Assembly (NCBI GenBank): GCA_045118975.1 | Contig: JBGVCT010000003.1 | Span: forward strand, 62,001 to 126,000 | Direction of reading: 5' to 3' | Length of the DNA stretch: 64,000 bases | From: RGIG6178 sp045118975 | Lineage (GTDB): Bacteria; Bacillota_I; Bacilli_A; RFN20; DUOF01 | Part shown: one piece after another, positions 36,501 to 42,874 of the stretch | Numbering within the stretch: the stretch's first letter is position 1 | Layout: each line of letters starts with the position of its first letter | Made by a program: the position numbers and the translations under genes | The notes under the pieces: model-generated | The model's input: only the letters and a program-made list of their open reading frames with translations | The model's database searches: none | What the model was told of the DNA's origin: nothing

Positions 36501-39500
36501 AAATTTGTAATCCAGTTAATGGATCAACATCTATAATATTTGTTCCTTCTTTATATTTTGGAAGAGTATATGGAACATCAACACCACCACTAACTTCACC
36601 TTTCATTGTTTTTGTTGTTCTTGTAAATACTAACTCAATACGCTTAGAAGTTAATATTAATGGGTTTGCATACTCAATTAATCCATTGTTAGGATTATAT
36701 GTATAAATAATTCTTCCATTTCCATCTGTATAATCAATTCTAAAAGTATTATCTGTTTCAATTTGATAAGAAATAGGTAAAGACTCAATATAAGTACCTT
36801 CTTCTTGACTTACAACAATTTGATATAATCTCTTATCTGAAGGATTAAATTTAAATTGGTTGTTATTAGAAACAACAATTTGAGGTCCTTCATTTATAAA
36901 AGTTATACTTCTTTCATAAAATTGACCACTAACGAATGTAGCATCTGAGTTTAAAACATATCTTTCTAAATCTGTATCATATTTATAATATTCTCCATAA
37001 TGACTATCCCAATCATCTGGTTTTACTGATATCAAATTATGTCCAATTTGCATTTTCTTTGCTTGAATAACACTATCTTCATAATAATAGATCACTCCGC
37101 CCTTAACAAAGAAATTATTTTCTAGGATAAATACCTCTCCATCTTGTGTATAAGTCACATCTTTTAGATACATTTTTTCTTCATATCCAGCAACTTCAAC
37201 AAATTTTCCATTTTCAATTTTATAAACATAATTGTTAATTGGATTAATATATAAACCTTCTGCATCTGGAGTTAATACGATTTGTCCTTCTAGATTAGCT
37301 CTATCTCTATAACTAACTGCATAAATATAATTAGTAACCATTTCACTGAATTCTTGTGCAGCATTACTATCTCTAGCATAAATAGTATCATCGTTTTCCT
37401 CGTTATAACAAGGATCAGAAGAATGTACTACAGAACAATTTTGTCTAGATAAAGAAGTGATCATAAAGTCTCTAATACTATTAGTTTCATAGAAGTTAAT
37501 TGTTAATCCAAATGAAGTTGTAACTAACTCTGGGTTTTGATCATCACCCTTATTTTCTTGAACTAAATCTGTAACAGTCAAGGTAGGGAAAGTAGTACCA
37601 ATTACAAAATAGAATGTAATTGAGTTTCCACTTCTATCAGCAAAAGATATTGAATTAACTTTTGTTGGGTTATTTTTGTTATATCTAAATGTTTGATTGA
37701 TATATCTAGAAACACTTTCCAAACATGTCATGCTATTATCATTACATGTCATTGGATATACCACCTTATTTACCATTATGTATGCATAGTCATCAGTATC
37801 AATAATTTCAACAATAGAGAAGTCTCTTGCAATGTATGCAGGTGTATCTACACTGTTACCATTAGGAGAAGAAGAAGTATGAGAAGCATTAACTCCATAC
37901 TCAGCATTTTCCACATGGTAAGAAATCACTGGTGCAGTGTTATCTAAACAAAATACCTTTGAAGATCCCTTTACAAAATCAGGTCCTGTTCCAAAACTAT
38001 AATAAACTTCATAACATGCATTCTTTCCAATGAATACAGATGCATCATTGTAGTAATAAAGAATATATTGTTCCCCAGCATCTTTTTTTGCTTTTAATTT
38101 TGTATGTGTTGTTCCATTAAATTTATATGAATAAACAGTTGTAACACCATCATCATCTAAATATGAAGAGATATATTGGCCACCAAAGTAAACGCCTTTT
38201 CTCACTCCTGAATAAATTTCTGTTGTTGTTCCATCAGAATTAATTTCATGAACATTGAATGTTAAATTCATTGTTGCTGTTCTTACAGTTTCTTGATAAC
38301 TTGTAAGATATTCTTTTGTATATAAATCTTGTTTATATTCTTCAACTTCACTTGCAGGGATACTGCCATTATAAATTGTGTTTCTTGTACCTACAAAATA
38401 GTTGTTATAGATTAAGAAGTTTTTAATTACTGTATTAACCGCAGATAAACTTTCAAAAGCATAACCTGCTCTACCACTACAGTTTGTAATACTAGTTGTT
38501 GTTACTCTACATGAATCTACTGCATTAGATGTACTACTATTTCCAATATAGTCGATATAGTAAATGTAATAATCTTGACCATCTTGAATATCTTGTCCTG
38601 GATATAAAGATGCACCAAGCACTCTTCTAGGAGTTGAACCTTCAACTCTTACAACTCTTGAAAATTCTTGATAATAAGCAAACATTTTTGCATATTCGAT
38701 ACTTGCAAATGCTGCAGATAATTGGTTTGAATGTTCAAATGTTTTTGCACTTGCATGAGCTGGATCAATATATGCCATATTATAGTTTGTTGTATTTCCA
38801 GCATCAAAATAATATTGAATCATGTCATAAATATCAGCGCTTGCATATGCAGAACCAGTAAAGTAATAACTAAAATCAAAATTATAATCAACTCTTGTAG
38901 TTATTCCGTTTTGAGTTAATTCTAGTGTTGTACCATCTGGAGATAAACGAACCGCTGTAGATGTTACATATGTATACGAACGATTATATGTATACCATTT
39001 TAAAATACCTGTTTTATTTGTTGATAAGTTAACTGGTACAGGTGCATCAGTAATTACTACTGTTCTATAAATAATAATTGTTGCGCCAGTTTCTGTATCT
39101 ATTCTATACTCTAATCTTGCTCCACTACCACCCTCAGGAGTAATAACAGAACTCGGAATATAGTCATCACTACCTGTACATTCTGTTGGTGTTTTATTAA
39201 CGCCATTGAATGCGATTGAATAGTAACAATATTTATAATGTGCTTCTGTTGGAGTATCAACTCTAACTAGGTTTATTGTTTCATTAGTTAAAGTTCCATC
39301 ATATTCATTACGGAATCCTCTATTATCCAAAAGTAATAGCATAGGATCTTTTACAGTAACTCTTTTTAAATAATGAATTCCCATTACTTGAATATTATTT
39401 TTTAATATTGCTCCATAGTAAGAAGTTCCATATGGGGTATTTATTGCACCATTAACAGAATAATCACTATTTTTAGATACTAATTCTTCTGTTGTCTCAA

Positions 39501-40845
39501 AGTTAGTTACATTTATCACATAAGCTAAACTTGTTGAACCATCATTTGCGGTACCTGTTAGGGCATATTTTGTACCACCTAAGTGAGTTATACTTGTGAA
39601 AGTATCGTTAGTAGATGTTCCATATAATCCAGCATGAATCTTAGCAAGACCAACATTATCTATTTCTAATACTAAAGCATCGCTATAACCAGCTCTAGTG
39701 TTAATTGCACTAATTGTTCCACCTGCAGAAATTTGTAAAGCGTGTGTTTCACCAATTATTATGTTATTAGCACTGCCATTAGCAATAATTTTAGTGAACT
39801 TAGCATCTTCTTCAAACAATTGAACATTTTGAGGAACCATTGATCTATCTGTCTTTAAATAAGTGTACAAGCCTTTGCTTGTGCTAGTACTAGACATTTC
39901 ATAACCAACAGCATAAATATATCCATCTTTTACTAAAATGCCACTATATTCTCCTCTTGCACTACCGTGTATATGAACATTTTCAATATTAGATCCAGTG
40001 AATTTATCAATAACAGGATATCCCGCTTCTGTTTTTCCTACTAAATATATTTCGTTTGCAGTAACTACATAACCACTATTGTAAGTAACACCCGCCTTAT
40101 CTTTAAGTAAAGTTATACTCTCTGATACTGTATTACCAACTATTGTAATTGTCTTAATTACTCCAGAAACACTAGAATCACTCATGTCAATGTTTCCAAT
40201 AAGATAGTAATCATTTCCAACTCTTACAACATCTTCTAAATTTAAATTTTTCTTATCTGGTCCTATGTAGTAGGCAACCTCATGTCTAGCAAGTTCTTTA
40301 CCTACTAAATTTGTTAATACAACATAAGTTGATTTATTGCTAACTACAAAATTTATAACATTTTGACTATCAGAATCATAAAAAGCATTAACTACTTGGG
40401 CATCAACTTTATCATTTTCATCCATAGGGAATGCGTTAAAAACACCTAGACTATAATTCTTTGAAGTATCAAAGTTTGAATCTAGAACTCTAACGTATCT
40501 ATAGATGCTCTCTTCAGCCCCTAAAAATTTATACCTGTATTCAACAGTATAGTGTCCTGCTCCATAATCGGAAGGATAGAAACTGTGAACCTGACTTCCA
40601 TTTACATAAACCCCTAATTTTGAATAGGTGGCTCTTTCTTCGCTTGTACAAGAATCATCAATTTTCAACTCTAAGTCAAACCAATTGCTGTTTCCTCCTC
40701 CAAACGTTAAATAAGTAGCGTTATCGGCTAAAGCAACTTTACAAGTTTCCTCTGCCTTTACCCCTATTGTTGAGAATATCGCCATAGCAAATAAAGCCAC
40801 TATGAAAACGATACCCCTATAAAAAATACTTTTTCTTGAATGCAT
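27559..40845 (-). CDS. Giant cell-surface protein: predicted beta-propeller, Ig-like domains and DW/YY repeats
   Basis: One uninterrupted frame encoding about 4,428 residues. Order: signal peptide (cleavage near KAEE, residue about 33); a beta-propeller-like region (about 130-510) with recurrent YLIGN, YLVGK, YAVGY, IIIGE, YALTG strands; then many Ig-like domains marked by D..AP linkers (near residues 969, 1855, 1986, 3717, 3974, 4083) and D.aGN strands; four 35-40-residue repeats of form P.DW....Y.KYY...Y......W...KYY (near 1276, 2834, 3337, 3660); and a C-terminal membrane helix (about 4404-4423) ending KKKVRVI. No LPxTG motif is seen. Many short Cys-x(5-15)-Cys loops occur. The ATG at 40845 is preferred to GTG at 40854. 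Likely an adhesin or surface fibre; function is inferred from architecture only. Confidence 0.85.
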   Translation of the reverse strand: MHSRKSIFYRGIVFIVALFAMAIFSTIGVKAEETCKVALADNATYLTFGGGNSNWFDLELKIDDSCTSEERATYSKLGVYVNGSQVHSFYPSDYGAGHYTVEYRYKFLGAEESIYRYVRVLDSNFDTSKNYSLGVFNAFPMDENDKVDAQVVNAFYDSDSQNVINFVVSNKSTYVVLTNLVGKELARHEVAYYIGPDKKNLNLEDVVRVGNDYYLIGNIDMSDSSVSGVIKTITIVGNTVSESITLLKDKAGVTYNSGYVVTANEIYLVGKTEAGYPVIDKFTGSNIENVHIHGSARGEYSGILVKDGYIYAVGYEMSSTSTSKGLYTYLKTDRSMVPQNVQLFEEDAKFTKIIANGSANNIIIGETHALQISAGGTISAINTRAGYSDALVLEIDNVGLAKIHAGLYGTSTNDTFTSITHLGGTKYALTGTANDGSTSLAYVINVTNFETTEELVSKNSDYSVNGAINTPYGTSYYGAILKNNIQVMGIHYLKRVTVKDPMLLLLDNRGFRNEYDGTLTNETINLVRVDTPTEAHYKYCYYSIAFNGVNKTPTECTGSDDYIPSSVITPEGGSGARLEYRIDTETGATIIIYRTVVITDAPVPVNLSTNKTGILKWYTYNRSYTYVTSTAVRLSPDGTTLELTQNGITTRVDYNFDFSYYFTGSAYASADIYDMIQYYFDAGNTTNYNMAYIDPAHASAKTFEHSNQLSAAFASIEYAKMFAYYQEFSRVVRVEGSTPRRVLGASLYPGQDIQDGQDYYIYYIDYIGNSSTSNAVDSCRVTTTSITNCSGRAGYAFESLSAVNTVIKNFLIYNNYFVGTRNTIYNGSIPASEVEEYKQDLYTKEYLTSYQETVRTATMNLTFNVHEINSDGTTTEIYSGVRKGVYFGGQYISSYLDDDGVTTVYSYKFNGTTHTKLKAKKDAGEQYILYYYNDASVFIGKNACYEVYYSFGTGPDFVKGSSKVFCLDNTAPVISYHVENAEYGVNASHTSSSPNGNSVDTPAYIARDFSIVEIIDTDDYAYIMVNKVVYPMTCNDNSMTCLESVSRYINQTFRYNKNNPTKVNSISFADRSGNSITFYFVIGTTFPTLTVTDLVQENKGDDQNPELVTTSFGLTINFYETNSIRDFMITSLSRQNCSVVHSSDPCYNEENDDTIYARDSNAAQEFSEMVTNYIYAVSYRDRANLEGQIVLTPDAEGLYINPINNYVYKIENGKFVEVAGYEEKMYLKDVTYTQDGEVFILENNFFVKGGVIYYYEDSVIQAKKMQIGHNLISVKPDDWDSHYGEYYKYDTDLERYVLNSDATFVSGQFYERSITFINEGPQIVVSNNNQFKFNPSDKRLYQIVVSQEEGTYIESLPISYQIETDNTFRIDYTDGNGRIIYTYNPNNGLIEYANPLILTSKRIELVFTRTTKTMKGEVSGGVDVPYTLPKYKEGTNIIDVDPLTGLQIYTIDESRGSRHFNIVDGIYAFNITQGLDFGTLKPVTGSINVTKLDLRIGYAIDHPGILTPTDGNYAFEGISGRPFDFTGTSPDATQLRAFDNNYVYPLSSSQIASLSGYEKTYFSPNSVFVGFTVKPGIVFTIKAYQVKSVYGLPYANNVCKEIVILGGGYSTTDDIPTTASCTSPQRTVMYLPGESGQYGIMDPALLKQYGIYDVLSGDGGYIFSGENTFYEISVVEKKNTASGYVNASDVLSETFYIDGSFDESTLDAKVTQVGTGAQGEQVFNKDGLYEFKDVGGEYFLHKNNVIEDATIGGKSLVHFDLNYYTAQSADDTKENRLLLMHLIVDGTPHTCNVYKAITDNTYASECTDGYVNSTLSADAAAEGVSRLIFSESGNYKVIFEDASSHQVTYNFVIDKSAPVISLESVDDDPSKYSTGALGDEYQVIGYTKDPRLTILIEDDLSYVTTYCYKFIYGENVSTTEYCPTIANQDYVLTTNIQMSATSMGLTLIQALQDLSYDGNVILSISARDALGNETVKRTEINFWADYSAPTFEEKGSFNVNKQYVEKDDIDNNDARPRTITVTSNDYVGQTIICDSSMFSFKDPRYISDSPAYTYQLKCTDTHNNTTDPIVAAFPNTITMVFYEVDEGTMTIKMDGPNPVPFQFGVPTTGGNARWIYVTIQDYVGNIAPNGQFLPIIVEDGISPFVVEGGVKKCVAEDQQNCDEWEILPSHDYVLKNESSPSTVFLSNSNVSVTFSEFISEVKSCVVYKYDKNGDPLTGECDHVSGSEYEYNQEMRTFIFETSNLDLNTFKIIKFVVTDFAGRESGEVVIVIDRINPEISFFENRGDPTNIEYATTNSVFDDSYNYRGDLNILDDQGASNTVVNHSFYRYAPLLTYKNYKKDDQGKYEKVSDYQLRETGVTYYLLIDSKSVNDKQCINQKDGNSQYCYVIDTQNTYYFSNLLDKNTINDIQVWTNMGLDLKPINRIDGNTGIAVYKVAYQVQDFAGNVSNILYKQVFVMDTRTPDLTIKDDRDNVLFTDVASSNPDHFTGKINTAVTFVATDSPTSITYDAKVLFYKCGIQEYTNNPQGCAISQDLLFNPAGNMFGQYNSYAFRRNAENAVYKAFIYDSGQYVEEKNFLFEDSTSLFVLEKNIATVYFVINRDKVDATYIIHGNKYNGDYIDRLLSFDEKEQNYIEIMDGENSSDVTLMSYNSSTLLYDDVSKSNAIGFDGYISYVEDEESGKKIVTVYYKDDQGRTVYEIRYKQADLTKGFMVHESYYYLEGADAEACVVGKGESRCEDHEDKTFIIVNVTARIYEDGVYESLVLQDSFGNRSEILANALVVDNTPYTTNLENNSPTGVNYWFSVPKSVITVDTVAYYNELKVPKYNPLPLQPSDWEAEYTKYYVKDGENYIANTDPVFEPLKFYSIDYELASDVNVLEAKYTGNFNSNYFYAIASYEEAKVYMYNLYRDAVTAQISRGFNFYDAYGKATYFSSETPVDTIMQTILGNIYSMIIPTFTADRKFGDTELAQTLYTGAGVSSTMYQYTYLLRTKKVTNGVISYEYSLAGDICSAGANQECIKVNLRIISSVNDTVEIALDTNEHTVTCVSSGLGWGGSQSNSGCTNPQFAPGQEATIVFIDQDNTNPHHTNVVYFGVRVYSETTSLDYVEIGNYIPLQKIQRFDNDQNLNSHGDYIWVNSEWWRLSEIENTNLYKNSCEFKGETFNTGCVFVTYFSTYEFVRSQYKPSVTGQFYYDYYRDDYFDNKEDLINSVNQYSDKDIEFTYSDEWNLCTAQGYSCPLIPVFATGKTVANLELKNQTNNEAYKYQNKKTHIELFNSKNGEISRLFEVKTTVKAGKFSEVYSYATFAITTNNATKFYNINRSIIKVDGYSPVNSKPEDWDYTFSLFYTKVGKNYVQNTSNTWVSGKYYIHDAFACIIDVEVESINKLSITDSAGNQVVFNISHTDATPKINYSTMDSNTNSNVLIGISTESKVTGLSNDYVSIYKYDLDRNEYDLISTGSGSVCYSMLTSTTGVLPSSIEFRFNYHADYNCAGVYKIEIKDNFENRSFKEFIFNPYVIDNKLATTEEGYSNNVHIYGDTNIIANEFFTINVNSGLNYINVYKYPAYSNLTLDAVADSDITKVVISNFASAREVLIGQCTLSISNKGNGIYSITALNDATHSCDGVYKVEVVNLFSDKITRFAQFAGLEGGNAMEMTSEKPEDWEINYNKYYYLDEEGNYIQVRGSATSWEANKYYEQKVIVGFATNIVGGYTIELDSTAPDSSLLGGDEQNFNLYLDDNEYASVEDTKELISSQAKSIEYVNTFVTVAWGGYASYSFASLAYRIKSPTDATMPESWTYVSENVDYTVPFRATHKFAPTIAGEHIIEFKFVDAVRNENSEATYTIKIRINPPEVGLFEVIVDPITGTPSIDVNNEIKVGKQYAFGERIPVQAILKCTADVVRDCRLGQYTYSLVVNNTDYSSSYNKNQAAISDPISQSSPLFYHSEDRFAEELKIELKVSILGKPEIATLLYVIIDSKAPVITIEGTTATGTTTYVNSVIISLDQEDKTNIASIYKCDAVIDDACKSRLPNGSLIDGGELYATIEEGVFSYTFTPLDSGYFMVKATDDPVNLGNESMMWFALDNEAPTISVTNGLNIIAPYMYTNANSIKANVIDELSELNSRIEVEYEALLEEDKPYEATMTYDAILGLTKEGKYTLTPYDGVGHKGESITFYIYRQTPNYALSGDNQSVRKDVVLSWTLPDSEMKAPIVSVTLDGDMYKATFNEEEKKYNGALVTDFGEHTFVIVDSAGNRAVIMVTINPSSSVCINGNSVNVRRQYNYSINSLIIGGKDEGFHYQKGDVIIFALPSQADGQDCVSNGLLGYRTLDPENSHFLVSSDSNASRLSNNQFDFVAQGFISKSAIAEVNNIGGNVVVFVVTKDIANNVLGYKVGTNFFMEDPLGWTMIFITAILAFVPGYRIFVKKKVRVI
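29756..29873 (-). repeat. DW/YY repeat copy 4 (in the giant protein)
   Basis: Encodes KPEDWEINYNKYYYLDEEGN followed by YIQVRGSATSWEANKYYEQK. Same pattern as copies at 30732, 32240 and 36909. Confidence 0.75.
30732..30843 (-). repeat. DW/YY repeat copy 3 (in the giant protein)
   Basis: Encodes KPEDWDYTFSLFYTKVGKNY followed by VQNTSNTWVSGKYY. Confidence 0.75.
32240..32352 (-). repeat. DW/YY repeat copy 2 (in the giant protein)
   Basis: Encodes QPSDWEAEYTKYYVKDGENY followed by IANTDPVFEPLKFY. Confidence 0.75.
36909..37026 (-). repeat. DW/YY repeat copy 1 (in the giant protein)
   Basis: Encodes KPDDWDSHYGEYYKYDTDLE followed by RYVLNSDATFVSGQFYERS. Confidence 0.75.
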
Positions 40846-40876
40846 ATACCCCACTGCCTTTCATTTCCATGTTTTA

Positions 40877-40906
40877 ATTATAAATTAAAAGAGCTCAAAC
40901 CTTCAA
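40877..40906 (-). promoter_or_regulatory. Promoter of the giant surface protein gene
   Basis: Minus strand TTGAAG (40906-40901), 18 bases, TATAAT (40882-40877). The -35 lies in the loop of the folD terminator, so termination and initiation elements overlap. The leader would be about 25 bases. Confidence 0.5.
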
Positions 40907-40916
40907 TGATTTGAGC
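40885..40916 (-). terminator. Terminator of folD
   Basis: GCTCAAA (40893-40899) and TTTGAGC (40910-40916) form a 7-bp stem around ten bases, followed on the minus strand by TCTTTT. Confidence 0.75.
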
Positions 40917-40958
40917 CTTATAATGTCATTAATTGTCTTAAAATGCTAAAACATAGTT

Positions 40959-41792
40959 TTATTTTTCCATTTTTTTCCTAAAAGAAGCCGCAGTTTGAGT
41001 AAGAAGCATGTTTATTGTCATTGGTCCTACCCCTCCTGGAACTGGAGTATAGGCACTAGCAATTTCATATGCTTCTTTCGCTACATCTCCAACATTTCCT
41101 GGATTATACCCTGCATCTACTATAACTACCCCTTCCTTTAACCATTCTTTTTGGATAAATTCAGGTTTTCCTACACAAGCTACAACAATATCAGCTTGCT
41201 TTAATAATTTCTCTAAATTTTTGGTCTTACTATGAGCAATTGTGACTGTTGCATTTTTTCCAAGAAGTAGCATACTAACTGGTTTACCTAAAATTGCACT
41301 TCTACCTACTACAACAGCATGTTTACCCTCAAGAACAATACCATATTCTTCTAAAAGAGTCATAATACCAAGTGGAGTAGCACTAACAAAAGCATCCTTG
41401 CCATTTGAAAACGCTCCAAAACTAGCAGAATTAACCCCATCTACATCCTTATTTACACCAATAGCATCAAAACATTTACTTTCATCAATATGTTTAGGAA
41501 TTGGGTGTTGAAGTAATATTCCATCTATATTTTCATCTTCATTTAATTCCCTTATTTTATTTAAAAGTTCTTCCTCACTAACATCGCTTTTAAATTCAAC
41601 GTGAACAGATTGAATTCCTACTCTAGCACAAGCATTTTCCTTCATCCTAACATATGTAACCGAAGCAGGATCATCTCCTACTAAAATAGTAGCAAGACAT
41701 GGTGCTTTTCCATATTTAGAAACTAACCATTCTACCTCTCCTGTTAACATTCTTTCTCTTGTTTTCGCTAACGTTTTACCATCTAATATCAT
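40959..41792 (-). CDS. folD: Bifunctional methylenetetrahydrofolate dehydrogenase/cyclohydrolase
   Basis: A 277-residue FolD: YVRMKENACARVGI region with the catalytic Lys, LLQHPIPKHID, the NADP-binding loop GRSAILGKPVSMLLLGKNAT and the C-terminal PVPGGVGPMTINMLL. It interconverts 5,10-methylene- and 10-formyl-tetrahydrofolate, supplying one-carbon units for purines and formyl-Met. ATG overlaps the dus end by 4 bases, so both are one operon, ended by the hairpin at 40885. Confidence 0.96.
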   Translation of the reverse strand: MILDGKTLAKTRERMLTGEVEWLVSKYGKAPCLATILVGDDPASVTYVRMKENACARVGIQSVHVEFKSDVSEEELLNKIRELNEDENIDGILLQHPIPKHIDESKCFDAIGVNKDVDGVNSASFGAFSNGKDAFVSATPLGIMTLLEEYGIVLEGKHAVVVGRSAILGKPVSMLLLGKNATVTIAHSKTKNLEKLLKQADIVVACVGKPEFIQKEWLKEGVVIVDAGYNPGNVGDVAKEAYEIASAYTPVPGGVGPMTINMLLTQTAASFRKKMEK

Positions 41793-42772
41793 TGATTATC
41801 CTCCCCCATTCTTTCAAGATATTCTTTTAAAACTTCTTCCAACTCATCATATGTTTCAATTCTATTAATCATCTCTTTTGCATAAGTAGAATTAGGCATT
41901 CCTTTTATGTAAAAACAAGCTAAACTTCTCATTTCTTTCATTCCTCTTGATTCACCTTTTAATCCTATTAGTTTTCTTGCATGATCTAAACACACTCTAA
42001 TTCTTTCTTCATATGGAGGAAGAGGTAAAATTTCTTTTGTTTCTAAATAGTGATTTATTTGTGAAAATAGCCATGGATTTCCCAAACTTCCTCTACCTAT
42101 TGCAACAGCATCACACCCTGTATATTCAAATGTATGAACAGCACTTTCTATATCCACTATATCCCCATTAGCAACTACTGGAATATTAACATTTTCTTTA
42201 ACTGCTTTTATGGCATCTAGATTAACTTTTCCTGAATACATATCATTTCTAGTTCTACCATGAACGCATATCATTTTTACCCCTGCTTTTTCCATTAGTT
42301 TTGCAACTTCCACAGCATTGATATTGTCTTTATCAAAACCAATTCTAATCTTAACAGTAACAGGCTTATCACTAGCCTCTACAATAGCTTTAACTTTGTT
42401 ATATGCCTCAGTTGGATCCTTAAGCCAAAAACTACCTGCTCTAGCCTTTAAAACCTTTGGAACAGGACAACCCATATTTATATCCAAAACATCATGTTTT
42501 CCCACTTCGTTTAATATTTTTGTGGCTTTCACTAAATACTCTTCATCCCCACCAAAAATTTGAAGTGCACAAGGATGCTCATCTTCTTCTATATCAATCA
42601 TCTCAAATGTCTTTTTACTATCAAAACAAAGAGCCTTATCACTAATCATTTCACTAACCACAAGTCCAGCACCATATTCCATCATTATCTTTCTATATAC
42701 TGAATTTGTATAACCTGCAAGTGGCGCTAAAAACACCTTTGATTTCACTTTTATACCATTTAAATCAATCAT
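41789..42772 (-). CDS. dus: tRNA-dihydrouridine synthase (DusB-like)
   Basis: A 327-residue FMN enzyme. The family signature APLAGYTNSVYRKI is at the N-terminus, the catalytic Cys is in INMGCPVPKVLKARAGSFWL, and VHGRTRNDMYSG plus VVANGDIVD and AIGRGSLGNPWLF complete the flavin site. Dus reduces uridines in tRNA D-loops. AGAGGTG followed by six bases supports the ATG at 42772, rather than a TTG three codons upstream. It is close to DusB but the exact uridine is unknown. Confidence 0.92.
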   Translation of the reverse strand: MIDLNGIKVKSKVFLAPLAGYTNSVYRKIMMEYGAGLVVSEMISDKALCFDSKKTFEMIDIEEDEHPCALQIFGGDEEYLVKATKILNEVGKHDVLDINMGCPVPKVLKARAGSFWLKDPTEAYNKVKAIVEASDKPVTVKIRIGFDKDNINAVEVAKLMEKAGVKMICVHGRTRNDMYSGKVNLDAIKAVKENVNIPVVANGDIVDIESAVHTFEYTGCDAVAIGRGSLGNPWLFSQINHYLETKEILPLPPYEERIRVCLDHARKLIGLKGESRGMKEMRSLACFYIKGMPNSTYAKEMINRIETYDELEEVLKEYLERMGEDNQ

Positions 42773-42846
42773 TTCTAACACCTCTTGTCTAATTTTAAAT
42801 CATATTAAATTTTTTGGCTATATAATTGTTTTCGAATTTTAATAAA

Positions 42847-42874
42847 ATAAAAAAAGTGAGTTAACTCACTTTTA
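42847..42874 (-). terminator. Terminator of the Clp ATPase gene
   Basis: AAAAGTGAG and CTCACTTTT around TTAA form a perfect palindrome followed by a T-rich run; it contains the stop codon. Confidence 0.85.
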
